A DNA stretch of 64,000 bases from Clostridiaceae bacterium M8S5 (GTDB lineage Bacteria > Bacillota > Clostridia > Tissierellales > MCWD3): positions 1,860,001 to 1,924,000 of the forward strand of contig CP118523.1 of the NCBI GenBank assembly GCA_029227815.1, in the 5' to 3' direction. The notes under the pieces are model-generated. The model had not been told where the DNA came from. It was given only the letters and a program-made list of their open reading frames with translations, and ran no database searches. The translations under genes were made by a program, and so were the position numbers. Position 1 is the first letter of the stretch, and the number at the start of each line of letters is the position of its first letter. This document shows, in pieces, positions 43,654 through 53,425 of this stretch.

Positions 43654-44862
43654 ATGAAAATAATTGTTCAGAAGTTTGGTGGTTCATCTCTAGTAGACAA
43701 AGAGAAAAGAGAACATGCAATAGACAGGATATTGCAAAGATATAAAGAAGGTTATAGTATTGTAGTGGTTGTATCAGCGATGGGTAGAAGAGGTGATAAT
43801 TATTCAACAGATTCATTGCTTGATTTAATAAATGAAGACAGTAAAGATCTTAGAAGTAAAGATTTATTAATGTCTTGTGGAGAAGTAATTTCAGCAGTTG
43901 TACTAACTAATATGTTAAATGAAAGCAAGTTACCTGCTACTGCCTTTACAGGAGGACAGGCAGGAATTATAACAGATGCTTGCTACTCGAAGGCAGAGGT
44001 GCTTTATATCAATACCAACAGAATAGTTAAGTGTCTACAAAAGGGTCGTATTGCAGTAGTCACAGGTTTTCAAGGTATGACTAAAGACAGAGAAATTACA
44101 ACACTAGGTAGAGGAGGAAGTGATACGTCAGCTGTACTTCTAGGAGAAGCCTTGGGTAGTGAGTTAGTGGAGATTTATACAGATGTTGATGGTGTCCTTA
44201 CAGCTGATCCAAAAATAGTATCAGACGCTAGAGTGATAAGGACAATATGTTACAACGAACTATATCAATTAGCTGAAGATGGTGCAAAAGTCATACATCC
44301 AAAGGCAGTAGAAATAGCTAGAAATAAAAATATGAGGATACTAATAAGAAATACTGTCAAGGATGATGTTGGAACACTAGTTACAAATTCCTTAAATTCA
44401 GATTATTATAGTGATGATAAAAAAATCATAAGCGCATTAACACATAAATCTAATAAGGTGCAAATAACAATCTTTACAGAGCAAAGCAAAGATATGGTTA
44501 ACAAGCTTATGAAAGAAATTGCCCAAGAGGGCATAAGTATAGATTTGATTAATTTCTTTATAGAAAAAATAATATTTACAGTTTGCTTAGATGATTTAGA
44601 GAAATTAAAGAAAATATTAAAAAATAAAGACTATAAATATAATATTGTGAGTAACCTGAGCAAACTTAGTATTATAGGTCATAGAATGTGCGGAGAACCA
44701 GGCGTAATGCAAAGAATAGCAAAAGCTCTTTATGGTGAAAAAATAGATATATTACAAACCTCAGATTCACACACTACGATTTGGTGTTTAATAGATACTA
44801 AATACGTAAACAAAGCTATTAATGCACTGCATAAAGAATTTGAATTAAACATTGATGATTAG
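43654..44862 (+). CDS. dapG: aspartate kinase
   Basis: Protein of 402 residues catalysing the first step of the aspartate pathway (lysine, threonine, methionine, and dipicolinate for spores). KFGGSSL at residue 7 is the aspartokinase signature, VVVSAMGRRGDNYSTDSLL and TTLGRGGSDTSAVLLGEALG the catalytic and Asp-binding loops, and YTDVDGVLTADP the ATP site. Two ACT domains occupy 260-402. The position after ymxH corresponds to B. subtilis dapG. The usual neighbours spoVFA, spoVFB, asd and dapA are not present here. Confidence 0.93.
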   Translation: MKIIVQKFGGSSLVDKEKREHAIDRILQRYKEGYSIVVVVSAMGRRGDNYSTDSLLDLINEDSKDLRSKDLLMSCGEVISAVVLTNMLNESKLPATAFTGGQAGIITDACYSKAEVLYINTNRIVKCLQKGRIAVVTGFQGMTKDREITTLGRGGSDTSAVLLGEALGSELVEIYTDVDGVLTADPKIVSDARVIRTICYNELYQLAEDGAKVIHPKAVEIARNKNMRILIRNTVKDDVGTLVTNSLNSDYYSDDKKIISALTHKSNKVQITIFTEQSKDMVNKLMKEIAQEGISIDLINFFIEKIIFTVCLDDLEKLKKILKNKDYKYNIVSNLSKLSIIGHRMCGEPGVMQRIAKALYGEKIDILQTSDSHTTIWCLIDTKYVNKAINALHKEFELNIDD

Positions 44863-44939
44863 TATAAAATATATTATCCTGCAAAAACTAAATTAAACTA
44901 ATGTCCTAAAAAGGATAATATAATTTGATGAGGTGTTGT

Positions 44940-45662
44940 ATGCAAAATAATGAGTATGGATTTAACAATAATGAACAGGATAATGATAACAACGAAAATC
45001 AAGATTTAAGAGAAGAGAAACAGCGATCCAACAATATAAAAGATTTTGGAAATCAAGAACTTCCAATGCCACCAGAAGATATACACTTTATTTCGATAAT
45101 AGGAGAAATAGAAGGGCATATGGTTTCACAACCCCAAAAAAAGGCTACAAAATATGAACACATCATACCACAACTATTGGCAGCTGAAAGAGATCCTAAA
45201 ATTAAAGGGATTTTGATATTGATTAATACTGTTGGAGGAGATGTAGAAGCGGGATTAGCACTTTCTGAGATGATAAATAGTATGACTAAACCAAAAGTCT
45301 CTTTAGTTTTAGGTGGTGGGCATAGCATAGGCGTACCACTAGCAACATCTTCGGATTATTCGTTTATTGTTCCAACAGCAACTATGACTCTTCATCCAAT
45401 CAGAATGAATGGGTTAGTTATTGGAGTACCACAGACATTCAGATATTTTCAAAAGATGCAACAGAGAATATTAGATTTTATACTCAGGACATCTAGAATA
45501 CCAAGAGAATCACTTAGACATCTTATGTATGAAACTGATGAGATTGCAAATGATGTGGGGACTATTCTTATTGGACATGAAGCAGTAGAATGTGGCTTGA
45601 TTGATGCTGTAGGCGGATTAAGCAATGCAATAGACAAATTGTATGAACTAATAGGAGAATAG
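44940..45662 (+). CDS. tepA: ClpP-like protease, TepA/YmfB family
   Basis: Protein of 240 residues with a polar N-terminal tail and a ClpP/crotonase fold from about 60. VNT-type strand ILILINTVGGDVEAGLALSE, the serine motif GGGHSIGVPLA and the His motif ATMTLHPIRMNG are as in translocation-enhancing protein TepA. ATG 44940 follows GAGGTG; an upstream ATG (44928) has no site. It precedes uppP and spoIIIE; in Bacillus tepA lies directly before spoIIIE. Substrates are not established. Confidence 0.9.
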   Translation: MQNNEYGFNNNEQDNDNNENQDLREEKQRSNNIKDFGNQELPMPPEDIHFISIIGEIEGHMVSQPQKKATKYEHIIPQLLAAERDPKIKGILILINTVGGDVEAGLALSEMINSMTKPKVSLVLGGGHSIGVPLATSSDYSFIVPTATMTLHPIRMNGLVIGVPQTFRYFQKMQQRILDFILRTSRIPRESLRHLMYETDEIANDVGTILIGHEAVECGLIDAVGGLSNAIDKLYELIGE

Positions 45663-45691
45663 GCTCTATTTAAGTTGGGTATATAGATAAA

Positions 45692-45801
45692 AGTGCTTAT
45701 TTGTGTTATAATTACTCGTAGGTCGCCAAAGATAGCAAGTAAAATATATATAGATATACTATCTTTGGCAATCTAAGCTTCTGAGGGTAAAGACAAGCAC
45801 T
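45692..45801 (+). promoter_or_regulatory. uppP: structured leader upstream of uppP
   Basis: AGTGCTT (45692-45698) pairs with AAGCACT (45795-45801), enclosing a strong hairpin GCCAAAGATAG (45725-45735) / CTATCTTTGGC (45759-45769). There is no T-tract, so it is not a plain terminator. It could be an RNA leader of uppP; I do not recognise a riboswitch class in it. Confidence 0.4.
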
Positions 45802-45822
45802 CTAAATTGTAGGAGGTTTAAT

Positions 45823-46644
45823 ATGACTGTATTACAGGCGATATTGCTTGGTGTATGCCAAGGAATTTCTGAATTTTTGCCAATAAGTAGTTCGGGTCAT
45901 CTAGTTTTACTTCAAAGTTTATTTAATATAACGGAGGGAAGTGTGTTATTTACAGTAATGCTCCACTTTGGCTCGCTTGCTTCAATATTAATATTTTATC
46001 ACAAAGATGTACTTAAGCTTATAGCTGAATTTTTTAAAATGATTGGTGAGCTTTTAACTGGAAAAGGGCTGAACTTAGATAATCCATACAGAAAATTAGA
46101 TATATTATTAATAGTAGGTAGTGTTCCTACAGCAATAATGGGTGTATTGTTTAAGGATTTCTTTGAGAGCTTATATTCATCTGTGTTCAGCGTTGGGATA
46201 GCACTTATTATCACAGGATGTATATTGATGATAAGCGAAAAAATGGCAACAGGGAAAAAAGACATAAAACAATTTAGATACATAGATGCAGTGATTATAG
46301 GGACACTTCAAGGATTCGCTATAACACCGGGAATATCAAGATCAGGTTCTACTATAGTAGGAGGATTATTACTAGGGCTTAATAAGGAGTTAGCTACTAA
46401 ATTTTCATTCTTCTTAGCATTACCAAGTATATTTGGGGCTACTATATTAAAAGTAGGAGATGCTGTGGCTAAAGGTATTGCTATAGATATTCCTATAATA
46501 GTCGGTACAATTGTATCAACAGTAGTAGGGTTATTTGCTATTAAGTTTTTGATAACGCTATTAAAAAAAGGGAAACTATATTATTTTTCATATTATTTAT
46601 GGATAATAGGAGGTTTAATAATTATATATAATTTAGCCCGATAA
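45823..46644 (+). CDS. uppP: undecaprenyl-diphosphate phosphatase
   Basis: Polytopic membrane enzyme of 273 residues that recycles the lipid carrier of cell-wall synthesis (BacA family; also gives bacitracin tolerance). The catalytic signature GISEFLPISSSGHLVLLQ is near residue 14, and the second half-motif GFAITPGISRSGSTIVGGLL near 160. Length and helix pattern are normal. TAGGAGG precedes the ATG. Confidence 0.96.
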   Translation: MTVLQAILLGVCQGISEFLPISSSGHLVLLQSLFNITEGSVLFTVMLHFGSLASILIFYHKDVLKLIAEFFKMIGELLTGKGLNLDNPYRKLDILLIVGSVPTAIMGVLFKDFFESLYSSVFSVGIALIITGCILMISEKMATGKKDIKQFRYIDAVIIGTLQGFAITPGISRSGSTIVGGLLLGLNKELATKFSFFLALPSIFGATILKVGDAVAKGIAIDIPIIVGTIVSTVVGLFAIKFLITLLKKGKLYYFSYYLWIIGGLIIIYNLAR

Positions 46645-46704
46645 AAATCAATGAAGGATTTTAGATGAAAGACAAAGAAATACTCATATATGAGGTGGTT
46701 TTAA

Positions 46705-49056
46705 GTGAGCAATTTAGACAAAACTGTAAAAACTAAAAAAAGCAGATCTAAAAGCAAGAATACAAAAAGTAAGAATAGTCCGAAGACAAAAAACACTCCA
46801 AAGAAAAAAAAGACCTTTAGTAATGAAGCTGTTGGGATAATAGGCATATTTATAGGACTATTATTTTATGTGTTTTTAATAAGTAACTCAGTAGGGTACA
46901 TAGGAGAAATTACTAAAAAGTATATTTGGTTACTGACAGGTTTTGGTGGGTACTTCATACCAATGATAATTATAATAACAGGTATCTTAGTATTAGCAAA
47001 TAAAATTGATAGTTTTAAGAAAAGTCTAGTGCTGTTGTTTTTGATTTTTCTTTGCTATTTAATGATTATGGATATAACGGCCTTTGGAGATAATACGTCT
47101 TTAGGATTTTCAGAAAAAATAAAAGTAGCTAAAGAGGCTGGTATAAACCTAAAAGGTGGAGGAATAGTAGGTGGGATACTGTCTTATGCATTGGTCAATC
47201 TATTTGGTGTTATAGGTACATTTGTAGTATTATCATGCATAATAATAGTTACATTTATAACACTTACAAATGTCAGTTTAGTAAAAATATCTAGAGGCTT
47301 TTTTAAGACTTTAGGTAGAATGTTTAAGAGGATATATGATTCTATACTAGACTTTGTATTTGTGTACGAAGAAGTGCCAGACAATATAATAGAGGCAAAT
47401 GTTGTAGATGATGCTACCGATAAAATAGATACAGAGCCAAGTAAAATAGAGCAAATTACAGAAATAGAAAAGAAAATTGAAATACTTGATTATACAAAGG
47501 ACATGCCTAAGTTCGATATGTTAGCAGAAAATGCTAAAAATAACATAAATAATAATAAGCCACAAATACCAAAGGCTAGTGAAGACAAAGATAAAACAGT
47601 AGTTATCAATCCTGCTAATAGTACTAACATCTATGATAACTACCAAAAACCAGATATAGAGTTTTTGGAAAAAACGGATATAAATCATAGTGATTCACAC
47701 CAAAAATCTATATTAAGCAACGCTAATAAATTAGAAACTACACTCAAAAATTTTGGGGTAGATGCAAAAGTTAAGCAGATAAATAGAGGACCAACAATAA
47801 CTAGATACGAATTACAGCCTGCTCCTGGCATCAAGGTAAGCAAGATTGTAAATTTAGCCAATGATATAGCCCTAAGCTTAGCGGCAAGTGGGGTTAGGAT
47901 AGAAGCACCGATACCAGGTAAAGCAGCAGTAGGAATAGAAGTGCCGAATAAAGTAAAAGATAGTGTTAGAATAAGAGATGTGATAGAATCAAAAGAGTTC
48001 AAATCAGCAGAGGGTAAACTTAGCATAGCGCTAGGAAAGGATATAGCAGGTAAATCCATAATAGCAAATATAGAAAAAATGCCACACATGCTGATTGCAG
48101 GAGCTACTGGTTCTGGTAAGAGTGTATGTGTAAATACACTTATAGCGAGTATACTTTATAAAGCTAAGCCAAATGAAGTAAAATTAATGATGATAGATCC
48201 AAAGGTAGTAGAGCTTAGTATATACAATGGTATACCTCACTTGTTAATACCAGTAGTTACAGATCCTAAAAAAGCTGCAAGTGCTTTAAATTGGGCAGTA
48301 ACAGAAATGATAAATAGATATAATAGTTTTGCTGAAAATGGAGTAAGAGATATCAAAAGCTACAACCAAAAAATGAAAGATACAGAAACAGAAAATATGC
48401 CACAAATAGTAATAATAATAGATGAGTTAGCTGACTTGATGATGGCTTCACCAACAGAGGTAGAAGACAGTATATGTAGATTAGCACAAATGGCTAGAGC
48501 AGCAGGTATACATCTTATAGTTGCTACACAAAGACCATCGGTTGATGTAATAACAGGAACTATAAAAGCAAATATACCTTCGAGGCTGTCATTTGCAGTG
48601 TCTTCGCAATCAGACTCTAGAATTATACTAGATATGAATGGAGCTGAGAAGTTATTAGGTAAAGGAGATATGCTTTATTACCCTGTAGGTTCAGCAAAGC
48701 CAATGAGAGTTCAGTGTTCATATATTGATGATAAAGAAGTAGAAAAGATAGTAGAATTTCTAAAAAAACAAGGGCAAGAGGAATACAAAGAAGAAATAAT
48801 CAAAGATATAGAAACTAATATAGCTTTGCCAGTAAATGAGGATGCAGACGAATTACTTCCAAAAGCTATAGAATTAGTTATAAATGAAGGTCAAGCTTCA
48901 ATATCCTACATCCAGAGAAAGCTAAGAGTCGGCTATGCAAGAGCAGCTAGAATAGTCGATGAAATGGAAGAGAGAGGAATAGTAGGACCAAAAGAAGGTA
49001 GTAAGCCAAGAAAAGTATTGGTTAGTAAAGAAGAGTATGCAGAAAGTGATGCATAA
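46705..49056 (+). CDS. spoIIIE: DNA translocase FtsK/SpoIIIE
   Basis: Protein of 783 residues. After a basic N-terminus, four membrane helices lie between residues 40 and 190, then an acidic linker, and the hexameric motor from about 330: Walker A AGATGSGKSVCVNTL and Walker B QIVIIIDELADLMMASP. The C-terminal gamma winged helix (YIQRKLRVGYARAARIVDEM ... EERGIVGPKEGSKPRKVL) reads the orienting DNA motifs. The enzyme pumps chromosome DNA at division and into the forespore. The tepA neighbourhood favours the SpoIIIE name. Start is GTG with GAGGTGGT upstream. Confidence 0.95.
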   Translation: MSNLDKTVKTKKSRSKSKNTKSKNSPKTKNTPKKKKTFSNEAVGIIGIFIGLLFYVFLISNSVGYIGEITKKYIWLLTGFGGYFIPMIIIITGILVLANKIDSFKKSLVLLFLIFLCYLMIMDITAFGDNTSLGFSEKIKVAKEAGINLKGGGIVGGILSYALVNLFGVIGTFVVLSCIIIVTFITLTNVSLVKISRGFFKTLGRMFKRIYDSILDFVFVYEEVPDNIIEANVVDDATDKIDTEPSKIEQITEIEKKIEILDYTKDMPKFDMLAENAKNNINNNKPQIPKASEDKDKTVVINPANSTNIYDNYQKPDIEFLEKTDINHSDSHQKSILSNANKLETTLKNFGVDAKVKQINRGPTITRYELQPAPGIKVSKIVNLANDIALSLAASGVRIEAPIPGKAAVGIEVPNKVKDSVRIRDVIESKEFKSAEGKLSIALGKDIAGKSIIANIEKMPHMLIAGATGSGKSVCVNTLIASILYKAKPNEVKLMMIDPKVVELSIYNGIPHLLIPVVTDPKKAASALNWAVTEMINRYNSFAENGVRDIKSYNQKMKDTETENMPQIVIIIDELADLMMASPTEVEDSICRLAQMARAAGIHLIVATQRPSVDVITGTIKANIPSRLSFAVSSQSDSRIILDMNGAEKLLGKGDMLYYPVGSAKPMRVQCSYIDDKEVEKIVEFLKKQGQEEYKEEIIKDIETNIALPVNEDADELLPKAIELVINEGQASISYIQRKLRVGYARAARIVDEMEERGIVGPKEGSKPRKVLVSKEEYAESDA

Positions 49057-49061
49057 GGACT

Positions 49062-49107
49062 GTTCACTGTAAAACAGTCAGGGGGTGTCTTAAGAGACAC
49101 CCCCTTT
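49062..49107 (+). terminator. terminator hairpins after spoIIIE
   Basis: GACTGTT / AACAGTC is followed by a perfect GGGGGTGTCT (49081-49090) / AGACACCCCC (49095-49104) hairpin with a short TTT. The T-tract is short, so partial read-through into mnmH is possible. Confidence 0.75.
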
Positions 49108-49156
49108 GGAATGTATTAAGGATAAGACAGATACAATAAAAAAGCAGGTGAAAAAA

Positions 49157-50200
49157 ATGTTGAACAAAGTTCTAATTAGTGAAGTAATTGATAAAGATGA
49201 TATCGTCTATATTGATGTAAGAAGCCCAAAAGAATATGAGGAGGATCATGTACCAGGAGCATACAACATGCCTATATTTACAGATGAAGAACGTGAAGAA
49301 ATAGGATATATATATAAACAAGTTGATGCAGAAAAAGCTAAAGAATTGGGGCTAAAATATGCTGCATCTAGGCTATATGATTATTACATGAAGATTAAAG
49401 AAATAACAGGTAAAAATAAAAAGGTTGCAATTTACTGTTTTAGAGGTGGAATGAGGAGTAATTCTATAGCTCAAGTTTTAAGTATGATGGGTTTAGAAGT
49501 GAATTTAATAATTGGCGGATATAAAAGCTATAGAAAATATGTAAGTGATTGGTTAAGCAAATATAACAAGGATATAAAACTAGTAGTATTGCATGGATAT
49601 ACAGGGGTAGCAAAAACTAAAATATTAAATATCTTAGAGCAAAAAGGATATCCTGTTTTAAATATAGAGAAAATGGCTAGAAATAGTGGATCAGTATTTG
49701 GCTCAATAGCATTTGACAAAGACTCTAGTTCTCAGAAATATTTTGAATCAAAGCTCTATAGTGCATTAAAAGAAATGGATAGTGACTATTATTTTACTGA
49801 GAGCGAAAGTAAGAGAATAGGTAAGGTAGTAATGCCAGAGTTTTTATATGACAAATTAATAAATGGTAAACACATATTGTTAAAGACGGATATAAATAAC
49901 AGAGTACAAGTTGCATTAGAGGATTATATTAAAGATGATGAAAATAATGAAGAATTATTGATATCTGCTATAAGCAAGTTGAAAAATAAACTTGGTGCTA
50001 ATAACTTGTCAGAGTATATAAACAGAATAAAAAGCAAAGATTACGAATATGTTATTAAAGAACTCATGCAAAAATATTATGATCCTTTGTATGATTATTC
50101 GATTGATAAAATTGAACAATATGATAAAATAGTTATGTATGATAAAATAGACGATGCGATAAAACAGCTAGAACTATATGCAAGTGAATATAGGCTTTAG
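49157..50200 (+). CDS. mnmH: tRNA 2-selenouridine synthase
   Basis: Protein of 347 residues: N-terminal rhodanese domain (DIVYIDVRSPKEYEEDHVPG ... AIYCFRGGMRS, catalytic Cys near 96) plus a P-loop domain. It replaces sulfur by selenium in wobble 2-thiouridine of tRNA using selenophosphate, so the organism should have selD. The P-loop reads LHGYTGVAKTKIL, with Ala where the canonical GxTGxGKT has Gly. ATG 49157 follows AGGTGA; an earlier TTG frame start runs into the terminator. It lies 15 bases before rimO. Confidence 0.92.
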   Translation: MLNKVLISEVIDKDDIVYIDVRSPKEYEEDHVPGAYNMPIFTDEEREEIGYIYKQVDAEKAKELGLKYAASRLYDYYMKIKEITGKNKKVAIYCFRGGMRSNSIAQVLSMMGLEVNLIIGGYKSYRKYVSDWLSKYNKDIKLVVLHGYTGVAKTKILNILEQKGYPVLNIEKMARNSGSVFGSIAFDKDSSSQKYFESKLYSALKEMDSDYYFTESESKRIGKVVMPEFLYDKLINGKHILLKTDINNRVQVALEDYIKDDENNEELLISAISKLKNKLGANNLSEYINRIKSKDYEYVIKELMQKYYDPLYDYSIDKIEQYDKIVMYDKIDDAIKQLELYASEYRL

Positions 50201-50215
50201 AGAGGAGATATGTAA

Positions 50216-51556
50216 GTGAATTTAACAGCAGCATTGTTGTCATTAGGATGTTCTAGGAATACAATAGATTCAGAAATAATGATAGGGATATTAAAGGACA
50301 ACAATATACAGATGGTAGATGACATGTCTTTAGCAAATGTTATAATAATAAACACATGTGGCTTTATACACGATGCTAAAGAAGAATCAATAGATGAAAT
50401 AATAGAGGCTACAGAGCTTAGACAAGAGGGAAAATGTAAACATCTTATAGTATGTGGTTGTTTAGCTCAAAGATATAAAGATGAATTAATGAAAGAAATA
50501 CCTGAAATAGACGCAATAATAGGAACAGGTAACATAACTGAGATATATAAGGTAATATCAAAGTTGCAAAATGCAGGTAAGTATTTTAATATAGATAACA
50601 TAAATTCGCAGTACCCAGAAAATTGCAAGAGAGAACTATTAACACCTAATCAATATGCTTATTTAAAGATTTCACAAGGGTGTAATAATCATTGTACTTA
50701 TTGTATTATACCAAAGCTTAGAGGGAAGTATAGAAGTAGAAGCATAGAAGATATAGTAAGTGAAGCTAAATTCTTAGTCGACAGTGGTGTCAAAGAAATC
50801 ATACTTACAGCAGAAGACACAGGTAAATATGGTATAGACATATATGGAGAGTGCAAACTGGATGGTTTGCTAGATGAGCTAAATAAAATAGAAGGATTAA
50901 ATTGGATTAGACTACTATATATATACCCAGAAACATTTACAGACGGTTTGATAGATAGTATAAAAAGGAACGATAAAGTATTAAATTATGTAGATATACC
51001 TTTACAGCATATAAACAATAGAATATTGAGCAGAATGAACAGGAAGACAACTAAAGAGGATATTTGCAGATTAATTAAGAAGCTAAGAAGCCAGATTAGT
51101 GATATAATAATCAGGACTACTTTTATTACTGGATTTCCATCAGAAACAAAAAAGGAGCATGAAGAAGTTGTTCAGTTTATTAAAGAATATAGATTTGACA
51201 GATTAGGAGTATTTGTTTATTCTAAAGAAGAAGGAACAAAAGCTTCACTTTTTGATGGTCAAATAGACGAAGAAACTAAAAAAGACCGTTATAATGAAAT
51301 AATGGAGATTCAGATGAATATATCAGATGAGCTCAACAATAAAAAAGTAGGAAATATATATAAAGTGCTTATAGAAGAAGAAATAAATGGAGAGAATCTG
51401 TATGTAGGAAGAACATATATGGATTGTCCAGATATAGATGGAGTAGTATATGTTAGCACCAAGGAAAAACTGGCAATAGGCCAATTCGTTGATGTCAAAA
51501 TCATAGAACACTTTGAATACGATTTGAAGGGAGTAATACCATATGAACTTAGCTAA
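50216..51556 (+). CDS. rimO: ribosomal protein S12 methylthiotransferase
   Basis: Radical SAM enzyme of 446 residues that adds a methylthio group to Asp of S12. The N-terminal UPF0004 domain has LLSLGCSRNTIDSE, INTCGFIHDAKEES and CGCLAQRY with three cluster cysteines; the radical SAM CxxxCxxC is SQGCNNHCTYCIIPKLRGKY; a C-terminal TRAM domain ends the protein (YVGRTYMDCPDIDGVVYVS). This combination separates RimO from MiaB. Start GTG 50216 follows AGAGGAGA. It overlaps pgsA by 14 bases. Confidence 0.95.
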   Translation: MNLTAALLSLGCSRNTIDSEIMIGILKDNNIQMVDDMSLANVIIINTCGFIHDAKEESIDEIIEATELRQEGKCKHLIVCGCLAQRYKDELMKEIPEIDAIIGTGNITEIYKVISKLQNAGKYFNIDNINSQYPENCKRELLTPNQYAYLKISQGCNNHCTYCIIPKLRGKYRSRSIEDIVSEAKFLVDSGVKEIILTAEDTGKYGIDIYGECKLDGLLDELNKIEGLNWIRLLYIYPETFTDGLIDSIKRNDKVLNYVDIPLQHINNRILSRMNRKTTKEDICRLIKKLRSQISDIIIRTTFITGFPSETKKEHEEVVQFIKEYRFDRLGVFVYSKEEGTKASLFDGQIDEETKKDRYNEIMEIQMNISDELNNKKVGNIYKVLIEEEINGENLYVGRTYMDCPDIDGVVYVSTKEKLAIGQFVDVKIIEHFEYDLKGVIPYELS

Positions 51557-52100
51557 TAAATTAACCATAGCAAGGATTTTTTTAGTACCAATCTTCATGT
51601 TTTTTCTTTTAGTTAATATTCCATATGGAGATATAATAGCGGTATGTTTATTTATACTTGCAGCTCTTACAGATAGTTTAGATGGATATATTGCTAGAAG
51701 TAGAAATCAGGTAACTAAATTTGGTAAATTCATGGACCCTTTAGCAGATAAATTATTAGTTTCAGCTGCTCTTATATCTTTACTTGAAATGGGTAAAGTT
51801 TCAGCATGGGTAGTAATGACTATTATAGCTAGAGAATTCGCAATAACAGGATTTAGAGTTCTTGCAGCTTCAGAAGGAATAACAATCTCAGCAAGTTGGT
51901 GGGGAAAGATAAAGACTATAACACAGATAACAGCTATTATAGTACTTTTACTTGATAACTATCCATTTAGACTAATAGGAGTACCTTTTGACAATATAGC
52001 AGTAGCATTAGCAGTAATATTTACAGTTATATCAGGAGTTGACTATATTTATAACAATAGAAAAGTACTTAGCTCTCATTCAAACAAGACTAATAACTAG
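51543..52100 (+). CDS. pgsA: CDP-diacylglycerol--glycerol-3-phosphate 3-phosphatidyltransferase
   Basis: Membrane enzyme of 185 residues that makes phosphatidylglycerol phosphate. The CDP-alcohol phosphatidyltransferase signature DSLDGYIARSRNQVTKFGKF continues into MDPLADK and contains the four Asp residues. MNLANKLTIARIFLVPIFM is the typical N-terminus. The rimO-pgsA-cinA order is common in Firmicutes. Confidence 0.95.
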   Translation: MNLANKLTIARIFLVPIFMFFLLVNIPYGDIIAVCLFILAALTDSLDGYIARSRNQVTKFGKFMDPLADKLLVSAALISLLEMGKVSAWVVMTIIAREFAITGFRVLAASEGITISASWWGKIKTITQITAIIVLLLDNYPFRLIGVPFDNIAVALAVIFTVISGVDYIYNNRKVLSSHSNKTNN

Positions 52101-52110
52101 GAGGTCAGCG

Positions 52111-53346
52111 ATGAAAGGTGAGATTATAAATGTAGGTACAGAAATACTACTAGGAAATATATATAATACACATTCAAAATATCTATCTGAAAAGCTTTCT
52201 AGCTTAGGGATAGATATTTATTATCATACAAGTGTAGGAGATAATCCGGGAAGAATAAAAGAAACACTTAAGACATCATTAAATAGATCAGATTTGGTGA
52301 TACTCACAGGTGGGCTTGGGCCAACCAAAGATGATGTTACCAAAGAATGTGTTGCAGAGCTTTTAGATAAAAGACTTATATTTGATAAAAATGTCATGGA
52401 TGATATAGATAAATTCTTTAAAAATAGAAGAAAAAAATATGTAGACTCAGTGAAAAAACAATCTTATATCATAGAAGGCAGTAAAGTACTAAAAAATGAA
52501 GTTGGAACGGCACCTGGGTTGTTTTTAGAAGAGAATAGAAAAACTATAATCATATTACCTGGTCCACCAAAGGAATTAGAAAATGTGTTTATTAAAGCAG
52601 AAAAAATACTAGCGAGTAGAGCTGACAATATTATAAAATCAAAAACACTAAGATTTACAGGTATAGGAGAATCGGATTTAGAAGAAAAAATTATAGATTT
52701 GATAGAAAATCAAACAAACCCTACAATAGCACCATATGTAAAAGAAGGTCATGTAGAAATAAGAGTTACAGCAAAAGCAAATGGAGTAAAACAGGCTGAG
52801 GATATGCTTGAAGATACTATCAAACAAATAGAAGATAAAATAGGAAGATACTTATTCAGCAAAGAAGATGAATCAATAGAAGAAGTGGTATACAAGTTGC
52901 TAAAAGAAAGAGGACTTAAGATAGGTTTTTGTGAGTCATGCACAGGAGGGCTAATAAGTAGTAGATTAACAAGAATATCAGGTTCATCAGCTGTGTTTGA
53001 TAGAGGAATAGTAACATACAGCAACACTGCTAAAATCGAAGAAGTGAATGTGAATCATAAAGATTTAGAGGAATATGGGGCAGTAAGCAAACAAGTTGCA
53101 CTTTCTATGGCAAAAGGACTTTACAATAAAAGCGATATAGGCATAGCAGTTTCAGTTACTGGTATAGCAGGTCCAACAGGAGGAACAGATAAAAAACCAG
53201 TGGGATTAGTTTATTTTGGAGTAGCATCAAAAGATGTAGAGTACACCACAAAACGAATATTTATAGGCACAAGAGATAGAATCCAAAATAAAACAGCAAA
53301 TACCGCATTTGAACTTGTGATAAAGTTACTTAAAGAGGATTTATAA
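52111..53346 (+). CDS. cinA: CinA, competence/damage-inducible protein with NMN amidohydrolase domain
   Basis: Protein of 411 residues. The N-terminal MoCF-like domain starts MKGEIINVGTEILLGNIYNT and has LTGGLGPTKDDVTKE; the C-terminal domain GFCESCTGGLISSRLTRISG ... GIAVSVTGIAGPTGGTDKKP is the nicotinamide-nucleotide amidohydrolase (PncC) part. It functions in pyridine nucleotide salvage and is associated with recA and competence loci. ATG 52111 follows AGGAGG; a longer frame overlaps pgsA without a ribosome site. Confidence 0.95.
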   Translation: MKGEIINVGTEILLGNIYNTHSKYLSEKLSSLGIDIYYHTSVGDNPGRIKETLKTSLNRSDLVILTGGLGPTKDDVTKECVAELLDKRLIFDKNVMDDIDKFFKNRRKKYVDSVKKQSYIIEGSKVLKNEVGTAPGLFLEENRKTIIILPGPPKELENVFIKAEKILASRADNIIKSKTLRFTGIGESDLEEKIIDLIENQTNPTIAPYVKEGHVEIRVTAKANGVKQAEDMLEDTIKQIEDKIGRYLFSKEDESIEEVVYKLLKERGLKIGFCESCTGGLISSRLTRISGSSAVFDRGIVTYSNTAKIEEVNVNHKDLEEYGAVSKQVALSMAKGLYNKSDIGIAVSVTGIAGPTGGTDKKPVGLVYFGVASKDVEYTTKRIFIGTRDRIQNKTANTAFELVIKLLKEDL

Positions 53347-53377
53347 AATTATGAGCGATTTTTCTCATAATTTTTTG
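53345..53377 (+). terminator. intrinsic terminator of the rimO-pgsA-cinA unit
   Basis: AAAATTATGAG pairs with CTCATAATTTT around CGATTTTT, followed by T residues. It ends the mnmH-rimO-pgsA-cinA transcript. Confidence 0.85.
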
Positions 53378-53425
53378 TTGTACAGTTATTAGACTTATAA
53401 GTATTGCGATATAAGGGGGGAAGCA

